Shown: positions 6,952 to 13,850 of the stretch, piece by piece | Position numbering within the stretch: position 1 is the first letter of the stretch | How the letters are laid out: each line of letters opens with the position of its first letter | The notes under the pieces: generated by a model | Database searches by the model: none | The model's input: the letters and a program-made list of their open reading frames with translations, nothing else | What the model was told of the DNA's origin: nothing | Program-made: the position numbers and the translations under genes | Assembly: GCA_002501485.1 (NCBI GenBank) | Contig: DLTS01000058.1 | Coordinates: forward strand, 1-23,964 | Direction: 5' to 3' | Source: Acidimicrobiaceae bacterium UBA7830 | GTDB taxonomy: Bacteria > Actinomycetota > Acidimicrobiia > Acidimicrobiales > Ilumatobacteraceae | DNA: 23,964 bases

Positions 6952-7758
6952 ATGGCTGAAATGGGACACGACTACGAGTTAGTCGTCATTGGTGGCGGAA
7001 ATATGGGTGCCGCATTGCTGGGTGGACTCCTTAGGGACGACACCGTGACCGCTGAACGGGTTGCGGTCGTCGAACTTTCGGCTGAGCGCCGACAGGTAGT
7101 GGCCGCAGAATTTCCGCAGGTGTTTGTGAGCGAGTCGTTACCAAACTGTCGTGCCGCAGTGCTTGCCGTGAAACCTCCGGTAATCGCAGAGGTCGCGGCT
7201 GCTGCGGCGGCCGCTGGCGCGGAGCGCGTGCTGTCTATTGCAGCTGGCATCACAACAGCAATGTTGCGGGCCGCATGTGGCGAGGGGGTTGACGTCGTGC
7301 GCTCGATGCCCAACATGCCAGCGATGGTGGGCGAGGGGGTGACAGCGATCTGCACAGATACCGAGAGCGACCCTGCGGTGCTCGACTGGGCTGGAGAACT
7401 ACTCGCTGCCGTCGGGATGGTCATTCGAGTCGACGAAAAACACTTCGATTCGGTCACGGGGCTCATCGGCTCAGGGCCGGCGTACGTGTTCGCCTTTGCC
7501 GAGGCCTTGATCGCTGCTGGAGCTGAAGCAGGCTTGCCAGAAGAGGTGCTTGAGCCAATGGTGACTCAGCTTTTATCTGGATCCTCAGTATTGCTCGCCG
7601 CCCAAGGCAACCCTGCCGCACTAAGAGAGGCTGTGACATCGCCCGGAGGGACTACCGCAGCCGGACTCAACGTCTTTAACGAACAAGGTCTCCGTGCCCT
7701 GGTGGCCAGTGCCGTGACTGCCGCGAAAACCCGAAGCCGCGAACTCGGCGCAAGTTGA
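6952..7758 (+). CDS. proC: Pyrroline-5-carboxylate reductase
   Basis: Last step of proline synthesis: NAD(P)H-dependent reduction of 1-pyrroline-5-carboxylate to L-proline, in the cytoplasm. The 268-residue product has the N-terminal Rossmann motif GGGNMG (residues 14-19), the VKPP block, RSMPNMPA and the C-terminal dimerisation/substrate segment with TGLIGSGPAYVF and TSPGGTTAAGL, all diagnostic for ProC. Length is typical. ATG 6952 is supported by the leaderless-type -10 at 6940-6945; ATG 6961 is an in-frame alternative three codons later. The gene appears monocistronic, since a non-coding region with its own promoter-like signals follows. An Ala-rich helix near residues 78-90 is normal for the family. 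Confidence 0.96.
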   Translation: MAEMGHDYELVVIGGGNMGAALLGGLLRDDTVTAERVAVVELSAERRQVVAAEFPQVFVSESLPNCRAAVLAVKPPVIAEVAAAAAAAGAERVLSIAAGITTAMLRAACGEGVDVVRSMPNMPAMVGEGVTAICTDTESDPAVLDWAGELLAAVGMVIRVDEKHFDSVTGLIGSGPAYVFAFAEALIAAGAEAGLPEEVLEPMVTQLLSGSSVLLAAQGNPAALREAVTSPGGTTAAGLNVFNEQGLRALVASAVTAAKTRSRELGAS

Positions 7759-7787
7759 TGATTATGCGCTTGTGAAATATTTCCTCA

Positions 7788-7805
7788 GTGTGGCACTTTT
7801 CACAC
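7788..7805 (+). promoter_or_regulatory. CRP-type (or Rex-type) operator over the small-RNA promoter
   Basis: TGTGG-CACTTT-TCACA (7789-7804) matches the CRP consensus TGTGA-N6-TCACA at 9 of 10 positions. The same 18 bp match the Rex pattern TTGTGAA-N4-TTCACAA at 10 of 14. A weaker copy, TTGTGAAATATTTCCTCA (7770-7787), is immediately upstream. The site covers the proposed -35 (7797-7802), so repression, or class II activation, would be possible. Both a Crp-family regulator and Rex are encoded in this window. Binding is inferred. Confidence 0.5.
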
Positions 7806-7825
7806 CGCAATTTTCGGTCTAACAT
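7797..7825 (+). promoter_or_regulatory. Probable promoter of the 7832-7912 transcript
   Basis: TTTTCA at 7797-7802 and TAACAT at 7820-7825 are separated by 17 nt and fit -35/-10 spacing. Transcription would start near 7832. The -10 fits TANNNT well; the -35 matches TTGACA at only four of six positions. Confidence 0.45.
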
Positions 7826-7831
7826 GACATC

Positions 7832-7912
7832 TGTTGAGCCGCACCGGTGATAACCGGAAGCGCCGACGGGGCTAGTGCCATCGGGGGGTTGGCACTAGCC
7901 CCAGTCGTTTTT
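7832..7912 (+). ncRNA. Candidate small structured RNA or attenuated leader
   Basis: About 80 nt lie between a promoter-like pair and a strong terminator and hold no credible reading frame. The first hairpin is CCGGT-GATA-ACCGG (7844-7857), with an outer CGC/GCG extension across a small internal loop. The second is the terminator stem. I could not match it to any riboswitch class I know (SAM-IV, SAH, glycine, c-di-GMP, TPP and fluoride were compared by eye). The next gene is a SAM hydrolase homologue starting 241 nt further on with its own -10, so an independent small RNA is more likely than a riboswitch. Confidence 0.4.
7865..7912 (+). terminator. Strong intrinsic terminator
   Basis: A perfect 12-bp stem GGGGCTAGTGCC/GGCACTAGCCCC (7868-7879 and 7891-7902) has an 11-nt G-rich loop. 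A GAC/GTC extension below it crosses one bulged A. TTTTT (7908-7912) follows. It is the clearest terminator in the window and works for the plus strand only, since there is no U tract on the other side. Confidence 0.85.
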
Positions 7913-8153
7913 CAGGCCACATTTGTTGTAGCAACTGACGTTTGCTCAACTCAAGATCAGTTCTTCTGCAGCTGACATCTAGGTTCTGCAGAATGAAGCG
8001 CATCGGGCTCATTGGCGGTGGCGTCGAGGGCATCATCGCCGGATGCGCAGAAATTGAATTGCTCCTTTGCAGTGACGATCCCAATAAGCCGTATTTTCCG
8101 ACGACTTGGCCACCTGCGACCGCTGCAGTCGACCTGGCGTTAACGTCACAGTC
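7913..8153 (+). other. Gap between terminator and SAM hydrolase gene
   Basis: These 241 bases carry no convincing gene. They contain an octamer TTCTGCAG repeated 20 bp apart (7964-7971, 7984-7991), a 54-codon frame from ATG 7993 that ends in a GTGA overlap with the next start, and TAACGT at 8141-8146, a probable leaderless -10 lying 7 nt before GTG 8154. With the region 7759-7912 the full span without an accepted protein gene is 395 nt. Confidence 0.5.
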
Positions 8154-9020
8154 GTGAGTAGGCGCTTCGAGACCATCTCGTTTCTTTCTGACTACGGACT
8201 TGCCGACGAGTTCGTCGGGGTGTGCACCGCAGTCGTTCGCGATCTCGCTCCTCATGTGAGCGTTGTGGACCTCACGCATTCGATCCCACCTTTCGATGTC
8301 CGCGCCGGTGCTCTTGCGCTCGCACGTTCGATCATTTATCTGCCGGAAGGCGTCATCCTTGCCGTCGTCGACCCAGGGGTTGGTACTGATCGAAAAGCAA
8401 TCGCCGTCGAAGTCGCTGGAGGTGCCGGAGTATTCGTTGCCCCAGACAACGGGCTCATCGCCCCAGCTGTTGCAATTGCCGGTGGCGCGGAGCGTGCCTT
8501 TCACATCACAAACTCGAACATCGTGTTGAGCGGAGCCGGCGGCACCTTCGATGGGCGCGATGTGTTTGCGCCAGCAGCGGCCTACCTATGTAATGGCGGA
8601 GCGATCGAAGACCTCGGCCCCGAACTTGACCCATCGTTGTTGATGCCGTCTGCTATTCCGTTGCCGAGAGAAGAGGTCGACAAGGTCATTGCTGAAGTGT
8701 TGTGGGTTGACCATTTCGGAAATTGTCAACTCAACGTTGGGCCCGATGACCTGCCCTTTACCTGGGGTCCGACTATCTCATTGACCTTGCCTGATACGAC
8801 CGAACCTGGAGTCACCGTCGTCAGGTCGGCTCGGATGGTTGCCAACTTTGCTGAAATTGGTGGGGGCATCGGCGTCGTAGTTGATTCACTTGGCATGTAC
8901 GCAGTGTGTCTTGATCGTCGATCTGCAGCCGCTGAACTCGCTCTCGATGTTGGGGAGCAGGTTGTCATTGCCCAGGGTGAAGACGAACTCGTGACGACAG
9001 CAGTCACATTTGGTCGGTAA
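8154..9020 (+). CDS. SAM hydroxide adenosyltransferase family protein (DUF62)
   Basis: Family members hydrolyse S-adenosyl-L-methionine to adenosine and methionine; relatives include SAM-dependent fluorinase and chlorinase. The 288-residue product shows FLSDYGLADEFVG near the N-terminus, DLTHSIPPFDV, DPGVGTDR (Asp73, Arg80), APDNGLI and TFDGRDVFAPAAA, then a C-terminal beta domain with WVDHFGNCQLN. Asp and Arg of the known Asp-Arg-His triad are present, but the His of the usual TFHGRD is Asp133 here, so activity is uncertain. It is not a typical halogenase either, as far as the motifs show. Start GTG 8154 is chosen by homology (most relatives begin just before I-x-F-L-x-D) and by TAACGT 7 nt upstream; TTG 8106 is less likely. 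A tiny membrane-peptide gene follows 9 nt downstream. Confidence 0.88.
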   Translation: MSRRFETISFLSDYGLADEFVGVCTAVVRDLAPHVSVVDLTHSIPPFDVRAGALALARSIIYLPEGVILAVVDPGVGTDRKAIAVEVAGGAGVFVAPDNGLIAPAVAIAGGAERAFHITNSNIVLSGAGGTFDGRDVFAPAAAYLCNGGAIEDLGPELDPSLLMPSAIPLPREEVDKVIAEVLWVDHFGNCQLNVGPDDLPFTWGPTISLTLPDTTEPGVTVVRSARMVANFAEIGGGIGVVVDSLGMYAVCLDRRSAAAELALDVGEQVVIAQGEDELVTTAVTFGR

Positions 9021-9029
9021 GGTCACGGC

Positions 9030-9113
9030 ATGCGCCCCGCAACGACCCTTGCTCTCGGACTGCTGCTGTTGGCCATTTTGGTGGCGGGCTCAGTGTCGCT
9101 TCTGCGCCTCTAG
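9030..9113 (+). CDS. 27-residue single-pass membrane peptide
   Basis: ATG 9030 to TAG 9111-9113 encodes MRPATTLALG followed by an almost unbroken run of Leu, Ala, Ile and Val ending SLLRL. This gives one transmembrane helix with Arg at both ends. An AAGG-type Shine-Dalgarno sequence lies about 8 nt upstream. It starts 9 nt after the SAM hydrolase stop, so it would share that transcript, and it ends before the rex promoter. Function unknown. Short leucine-rich frames can arise by chance, but position, ribosome-binding site and composition together favour a real gene. Confidence 0.5.
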   Translation: MRPATTLALGLLLLAILVAGSVSLLRL

Positions 9114-9166
9114 TTTCCGCGGTCGAATTCGTGCAGTCGAACTTTCAAAAAGTATCGAGCGCGACT

Positions 9167-9196
9167 TTGTGAAGGCGCGCACAAGCGACCTATCAT
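9167..9196 (+). promoter_or_regulatory. rex promoter with Rex-type operator
   Basis: TTGTGAAGGCGCGCACAA (9167-9184) matches the Rex consensus TTGTGAA-N4-TTCACAA at 12 of 14 positions. Its first six bases can serve as the -35, and TATCAT (9191-9196) is a good -10, 18 nt away and 8 nt before ATG 9205. Bound Rex would block RNA polymerase. In Streptomyces coelicolor Rex represses its own rex-hemACD operon, the same gene order as here. The site also fits a CRP site at 9 of 10 positions, so the Crp-family regulator is an alternative ligand. Confidence 0.65.
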
Positions 9197-9204
9197 GTAA
9201 AGCG

Positions 9205-9903
9205 ATGTCCCCCCATCGATCACGTCGACGCATTCCTGATGCGACCGTCGCCAGGCTTCCGATCTATCTGCAATTGCTGATCGAACAGCTTGAGAACGAG
9301 GTCGCAAACATCTCCTCTGACGAGCTTGCCGCACTTGCGGCAGTTAACGCAGCGAAAGTTCGCAAAGACCTGTCGTATATGGGCAGTTACGGCACCCGGG
9401 GTGTCGGGTACGACGTCGAATATCTCGTTTACCAAATTCGACGCGAACTGGGTCTCGACCATGAGTGGAGCGTCGTCATCGTTGGTGCGGGTCACCTTGG
9501 CCAAGCTCTTAGTGGCTATGGAGGCTTCTCCGAACGCGGCTACTCCATCGAAGGCGTCTTCGACATTGACGACAAGAAAATCGACGTTGCCGTCGGAGGA
9601 GTCCGAGTTCGCCACCTTGACGAACTACCACAGGTCGTCGCTCAGCGTTCGGTGTCGATTGGTGTGATCGCAACGCCAGCGTCAGCCGCCCAAGACGCCG
9701 CTGATCGACTCGTAAAAAGTGGGGTCACGAGCATTCTTAACTTCGCACCCGTGGTGGTCAACGTGCCGTTTGGGATCAGCGTTCGACGAGTAGATCTCTC
9801 CGTTGAGCTCCAGATCATCTCGTACCACGAACAACGACGCCTTACCGCAGCGGCGCAACTTCGCGCTGTCAACGGTGACGGCTCGATCAACGCAACGGCG
9901 TAG
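9205..9903 (+). CDS. rex: Redox-sensing transcriptional repressor Rex
   Basis: Rex senses the NADH/NAD+ ratio: high NADH releases it from operators of respiratory and heme genes. The 232-residue product has an N-terminal winged helix (about 10-80) with IPDATVARLPIYLQLL and the recognition segment VNAAKVRKDLSYMGSYGTRGVGY. A Rossmann domain with VVIVGAGHLGQAL (Gly-rich loop 94-99) follows, then a C-terminal swapped helix ending near LSVELQI. ATG 9205 is chosen because homologues begin just before the IPxATVxRLPxYL block and because of the promoter at 9167-9196; upstream in-frame codons overlap the SAM hydrolase end. hemA follows after 12 nt. As in Streptomyces, it is probably autoregulated. Confidence 0.96.
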   Translation: MSPHRSRRRIPDATVARLPIYLQLLIEQLENEVANISSDELAALAAVNAAKVRKDLSYMGSYGTRGVGYDVEYLVYQIRRELGLDHEWSVVIVGAGHLGQALSGYGGFSERGYSIEGVFDIDDKKIDVAVGGVRVRHLDELPQVVAQRSVSIGVIATPASAAQDAADRLVKSGVTSILNFAPVVVNVPFGISVRRVDLSVELQIISYHEQRRLTAAAQLRAVNGDGSINATA

Positions 9904-9915
9904 GGCCTCAGCGAC

Positions 9916-11184
9916 ATGTCTGTCCTTGTCGTCGGTGTTAACCATCGAACCGCTCCTCTTGACCTCCTCGAACGTATCGCTCTTGATGCACAGGGTGTTG
10001 CAAAAGCCGTTGCGGGGCTTGTTGCGCTCGACAGTGTTCGAGAAGCGGTCGTTCTCAGCACTTGTAACCGGACCGAGGTCTACGCCGTAGCCGAACTCTT
10101 CCACCAAGGCTTCGACGACATCCAACATTTCCTTGCCACCACAGCCGGCGTTGATCTCGAGACGATTAACTCTCACACATACGCCGAACATGACAACGCG
10201 GCAGCGCATCACCTTTTCTCGGTGGCTGCCGGACTTGATTCGATGGTGCTCGGCGAAGGAGAAGTGCTTGGTCAAGTCCGAGATGCATGGGAAACAGCGC
10301 GGGCAGAGGGGGCGTCACGTTCAAGCCTTAACTTGCTCTTCCGTCACTCCCTCGAAACCGGAAAGCGTGCTCGTACCGACACTGACATTGCGCGAGGAAC
10401 TGCGTCAATGAGTCACGCCGCCGTAGAACTGGCGGTCGATCATCTCGGATCTCTCGAAAACGTCGGCGTTGCAGTTGTTGGAGCAGGCATCATGGGGGAA
10501 GGCATCGCAGTTGCTCTCCATGGCCAAGGTGCCCGCCGAATGACAGTGCTTAATCGAACCGAAGAACACGGCCGCTCAATTGCCGACCGTGTGAATGGCA
10601 CCGTGAAACCGTTGGCATCACTCGATCGTGCTCTCGTTGAATCTGACCTCATCATCACCTGCACCGGAGCTTCTGAACCGATCATCACGACCGACATGGC
10701 CCGGTCTGCAACCTCGCCAGATCGCCCGAAGTTGATTATCGACATTGCGGTACCGCGAGACGTGCACCACGAAGTCGCTCAGCTTCCTGACGTCACCGTG
10801 CTCAACCTCGATGACGTGCAACGCTGGGCCGAACGCGGCCGAGAGAGTCGGAACTCCTCGGTGGAATCGGTGAAAGCGATCCTGTCTGAAGAACTTGACC
10901 GCTATGCCATCGCATCGTCGGCAGTGCAGGCGGCTCCACTTATCTCCGCCCTCCGCTCACATTTCGACATAATTCGCCGAGACGAACTCGACCGTGTTGC
11001 TGGTCGACTCGATGAAGATGCGCGCAACGCCCTCGATGTCGTCACCACCCAACTGCTTGCAAAGTTGCTGCATGAACCATCCGTGAGGTTGCGGTTAGAA
11101 GCCGGATCACCGCGCGGAGAACGACTCGCATCAGCGGTGATCGATCTGTTCAACCTCGACGACCCCCACGCAGGCGACGCCTAG
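9916..11184 (+). CDS. hemA: Glutamyl-tRNA reductase
   Basis: First committed step of C5-pathway tetrapyrrole synthesis: NADPH-dependent reduction of glutamyl-tRNA(Glu) to glutamate-1-semialdehyde. The 422-residue product has the catalytic Cys50 in STCNRTEVYAV, the GVNHRTAPLDLLER start, the GLDSMVLGEGEVLGQV block, the NADPH-site VGAGIMGEGIA and a C-terminal dimerisation helix region. ATG 9916 lies 12 nt after rex with no strong ribosome-binding site. hemC starts 13 nt after its stop. The order rex-hemA-hemC-hemD is that of the Streptomyces operon. Confidence 0.97.
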   Translation: MSVLVVGVNHRTAPLDLLERIALDAQGVAKAVAGLVALDSVREAVVLSTCNRTEVYAVAELFHQGFDDIQHFLATTAGVDLETINSHTYAEHDNAAAHHLFSVAAGLDSMVLGEGEVLGQVRDAWETARAEGASRSSLNLLFRHSLETGKRARTDTDIARGTASMSHAAVELAVDHLGSLENVGVAVVGAGIMGEGIAVALHGQGARRMTVLNRTEEHGRSIADRVNGTVKPLASLDRALVESDLIITCTGASEPIITTDMARSATSPDRPKLIIDIAVPRDVHHEVAQLPDVTVLNLDDVQRWAERGRESRNSSVESVKAILSEELDRYAIASSAVQAAPLISALRSHFDIIRRDELDRVAGRLDEDARNALDVVTTQLLAKLLHEPSVRLRLEAGSPRGERLASAVIDLFNLDDPHAGDA

Positions 11185-11197
11185 AATCACCGTAGGT

Positions 11198-12070
11198 ATG
11201 AGCGTGGTCATAAGACTCGCAACACGTGGAAGCCGTCAAGCGGTCACACAAGCAGAGGGCGTACAGCACGCTCTCTCTCAGCGCGGTGTTAAAAGCGAAC
11301 TCGTCATCGTCGAGACCCATGGCGATCGCACCCAAGCAGCGAACATTCCGCTCCACGAGATCGGCGGACAGGGAGTCTTCACAAAAGAGGTCCAACAAGC
11401 GGTGCTCGCCGGTCGCGCCGATGCCGCAGTGCACTCAGCGAAAGATCTGCCAACCGAACGCCCGCATCAACTTGACATCGCTGCGATCATGACCCGACGA
11501 AACCCTACAGACGCACTCATCGGGCGCCGGCTTCTCGACCTTGGGGATGGCGCAACGGTGGCGACCGGTTCAGTACGACGGCGAGCCCAGATCGCAGAGA
11601 TTCGCGCAGACCTCAATTTTGTTGAATTGAGAGGGAATATCGAGACCCGGCTGCAAAAAATCCCCGATAGCGGATCAATTGTGATGGCAGTGTCGGCACT
11701 TGAAGTGCTCAACCTCACCAGCCACATCGCTGAAGAGCTGGACCCAGCGGTCTTCGTGCCAGCGGTTGGCCAAGGTGCAGTCGCAGTTGAGTGCCGAAAC
11801 GACTCATCTGACGTTCTCGAAGCTCTGGCTGGTATCAATGACGAGACCACCGCAACCGAAGTGACGATCGAACGCGCCTACCTTGGCGAGCTTGGCGCAG
11901 GATGCGCTGCCCCCTTGGGAGCCCATGTCTCGGGAGGTGTGCTCACCGCTTTCCTAGGCGGCGATGCATCGAATTTCCGTCTATCAATCGAACTCATCGG
12001 TGATTTCAAACGAGACATCGCCGCAGCTCGAGCGCTCGCCAACGAGGCCCGGGTCGCGGTCGGGGTGTGA
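11198..12070 (+). CDS. hemC: Porphobilinogen deaminase (hydroxymethylbilane synthase)
   Basis: Polymerises four porphobilinogen units into hydroxymethylbilane. The 290-residue protein begins IRLATRGSRQAVTQAE and shows HSAKDLPTE, TGSVRRRAQI, LRGNIETRL and the dipyrromethane cofactor Cys in LGAGCAAPLGAHV. Length is slightly short of some homologues but all domains are present. ATG 11198 has no Shine-Dalgarno site. TAGAAT (11182-11187), 10 nt upstream and overlapping the hemA stop, is a near-consensus -10, so an extra internal promoter is possible. hemD follows after 10 nt. Confidence 0.97.
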   Translation: MSVVIRLATRGSRQAVTQAEGVQHALSQRGVKSELVIVETHGDRTQAANIPLHEIGGQGVFTKEVQQAVLAGRADAAVHSAKDLPTERPHQLDIAAIMTRRNPTDALIGRRLLDLGDGATVATGSVRRRAQIAEIRADLNFVELRGNIETRLQKIPDSGSIVMAVSALEVLNLTSHIAEELDPAVFVPAVGQGAVAVECRNDSSDVLEALAGINDETTATEVTIERAYLGELGAGCAAPLGAHVSGGVLTAFLGGDASNFRLSIELIGDFKRDIAAARALANEARVAVGV

Positions 12071-12080
12071 GACGTTCAAG

Positions 12081-12791
12081 ATGAGCGAAGGGTTGCTCCA
12101 CGGTCGTATAGTTGTGACCACTCGACCCGATGCCGGAGACCTGGAACGACGCCTTGAACATTACGGGGCAACAGTTGTGCATCTTCCGCTCACCGACATC
12201 ATCGACGTCCCGGTCGATACGTCAGTAGCTGGCCCAATCGATTGGCTCGTTGTTACCTCTGCGAATGGAGCGCGCCGAAGCGCGCCGTGGGCTTCGCTCG
12301 CTTCACATCGCAGCGCAGTCGGTCCCTCTTCAGCAGCAATCCTCAGTGAGGCCAGCGGCGAGATTGTTGACCTCGTTCCTGAAAATGCCTCAGGGAAAGA
12401 CCTTGTGAGCGTTTTTCCGACAGCACCAGCTGGTGGAGGACACGTTCTGATTGTCCGCGGCGAGCAAGCATCTGATGAGGTCCGCACCGGCATTGAGCGA
12501 CTCGGGTGGAGGGTCACTGATGTCGTTGCTTATCGAACCCAGCAACTAAGAGTTGATCAGCATGTTGCCGAAAATGCAGTGAAAGCAGAGCTCGTGTTGC
12601 TTGCTGCGAGTTCTGCTGCGAGCGCGTGGGCATCAATGTGCCGTACCTATCAGCTCACTTCACCACCAGTAATTACGATCGGCGTTCCAACTGCCCAAAC
12701 CGCTGAACGGGAAGCTTTGCGAGTGGCTGACATTGCGGAATCGTCGACGATCGACGGCCTTGTCTCCGCCACGTTGAACTATTTCAATTGA
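12081..12791 (+). CDS. hemD: Uroporphyrinogen-III synthase
   Basis: Closes hydroxymethylbilane with inversion of ring D to give uroporphyrinogen III. This family diverges strongly, but the 236-residue product shows its landmarks: GRIVVTTRPDAGDLERRL at the start, IDWLVVTSANGARR, GGGHVLIVRGEQASDEVRTGIERLGW split over the hinge, VAYRTQ, LLAASSAASAW and a final ITIGVPTAQTAE block. ATG 12081 is chosen because it lies 10 nt after hemC and begins the expected N-terminal strand; earlier in-frame starts lie inside hemC. Position between hemC and hemB supports the call. Confidence 0.93.
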   Translation: MSEGLLHGRIVVTTRPDAGDLERRLEHYGATVVHLPLTDIIDVPVDTSVAGPIDWLVVTSANGARRSAPWASLASHRSAVGPSSAAILSEASGEIVDLVPENASGKDLVSVFPTAPAGGGHVLIVRGEQASDEVRTGIERLGWRVTDVVAYRTQQLRVDQHVAENAVKAELVLLAASSAASAWASMCRTYQLTSPPVITIGVPTAQTAEREALRVADIAESSTIDGLVSATLNYFN

Positions 12792-12833
12792 CTAGATACA
12801 ACTCACGGGTGTGCCGACGGCGGCAGGTGCTCG

Positions 12834-12839
12834 TACCAT
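12834..12839 (+). promoter_or_regulatory. Leaderless-type -10 element of hemB
   Basis: TACCAT lies 6 nt before GTG 12846 in the 54-nt gap after hemD. No Shine-Dalgarno site precedes this GTG, so hemB-hemL may have their own promoter inside the heme cluster. Confidence 0.45.
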
Positions 12840-12845
12840 ACGGGG

Positions 12846-13850
12846 GTGGCTTTTGTTCCCGCACCGTTTCCGGCCCATCGCCCGCGACGAATTCGTTCGA
12901 CGTCTGCAATGCGTGACCTCGTTGCGGAAACCCGTGTAAACGTGCAAGATCTAGTTGCGCCGCTCTTCGTTCGCGAGAGCGTTGATGATCCAGTCCCCGT
13001 CAGTTCGTTACCTGGTGTCGTCCAACACTCCCTTGACTCGTTGCGGCGGGAGGTCTACGAACTTGCTGAGCTCGGCGTTCGATCAGTCATGCTGTTCGGG
13101 ATCCCAAAGCACAAAGACGCAACAGGCTCATCATCTTGTGCGAGTAACGGCATAGCACAAGTGGCACTTGAAAAGCTCCGAGCGGACGTTGGAGATGACG
13201 TCGTACTCATCTCTGATCTCTGTGTTTGCGAATACACTGACCACGGCCACTGCGGGATCCTTGACGAGTACGGGATGGTTAACAATGACGCAACTCTCGG
13301 GTTGTACGCTGCCACTGCAGTCGCACAAGCCGACGCCGGCGCCCACATGGTCGCACCAAGCGGAATGATGGACGGCCAGGTAGCCGCAATTCGTTCTGCA
13401 CTAGATCGCGCAGGCCACAACGAGATTCCGATCATGGCCTACGGAAGTAAGTATGCGAGCGGTTTGTATGGTCCATTCCGTGAAGCGGTTAACGTCAACA
13501 TTTCTGGTGGGGGTGACCGAGCGGGGTACCAGCAGGATTGGCGAAACGGTCGCGAAGCACTCGTTGAAGTCGCTGACGACGTAGCCCAGGGTGCCGACAT
13601 CATTATGGTGAAACCAGCAGTGACCTATCTCGATGTAATTGCCGAGGTGCGCGCAGCTATCGATCTCCCCGTCGCTGCGTTTCACGTGAGCGGTGAGTAT
13701 GCAATGATCATGGCGGCGGCAGCGAATGGTTGGATTGATGGCGACTTAGTCGCTCTTGAGCAACTCACTGCCATCAAACGAGCTGGAGCAGGAATTATTC
13801 TCACTTACCTCACTCGGTGGTTTGCAGAGGGTGCCCAGGGAATTTCGTGA
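12846..13850 (+). CDS. hemB: Delta-aminolevulinic acid dehydratase (porphobilinogen synthase)
   Basis: Condenses two 5-aminolevulinate molecules to porphobilinogen. The 334-residue protein has the zinc-type metal site DLCVCEYTDHGHCG with Cys126, Cys128 and Cys136, so it should be a Zn-dependent enzyme rather than the Mg-only type. The two active-site lysines are in YGSKYASGLYGPFREA and MVKPA. Other family blocks are MLFGIP, VAPSGMMDGQV and FHVSGEYAM. GTG 12846 is preferred by length and by TACCAT 6 nt upstream. The stop overlaps the hemL start (GTGA), so translation of the two is probably coupled. Confidence 0.97.
   Translation: MAFVPAPFPAHRPRRIRSTSAMRDLVAETRVNVQDLVAPLFVRESVDDPVPVSSLPGVVQHSLDSLRREVYELAELGVRSVMLFGIPKHKDATGSSSCASNGIAQVALEKLRADVGDDVVLISDLCVCEYTDHGHCGILDEYGMVNNDATLGLYAATAVAQADAGAHMVAPSGMMDGQVAAIRSALDRAGHNEIPIMAYGSKYASGLYGPFREAVNVNISGGGDRAGYQQDWRNGREALVEVADDVAQGADIIMVKPAVTYLDVIAEVRAAIDLPVAAFHVSGEYAMIMAAAANGWIDGDLVALEQLTAIKRAGAGIILTYLTRWFAEGAQGIS

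Noticed and set aside
7832..7912. SAM-sensing riboswitch controlling the SAM hydrolase gene
   Set aside because: Known SAM-I/IV, SAM-II and SAH consensus bases are absent, and the hydrolase gene has its own -10 after the terminator, so a SAM link is not supported.
7964..7991. Octamer TTCTGCAG repeated with 20-bp spacing, with a third CTGCAG near 8123
   Set aside because: Two helical turns apart, but no inverted symmetry beyond the CTGCAG core and no promoter at a sensible distance; short repeats of this size arise by chance.
7872..8504. 210-codon open frame on the minus strand across the ncRNA region and SAM hydrolase start
   Set aside because: It runs antisense to a clear SAM hydrolase gene and across the terminator, matches no family and has atypical composition; a shadow frame.
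8154..9020. SAM-dependent fluorinase or chlorinase
   Set aside because: The Asp-Arg pair and overall motifs fit the hydrolase branch; no halogen-site residues or natural-product genes nearby support halogenation.
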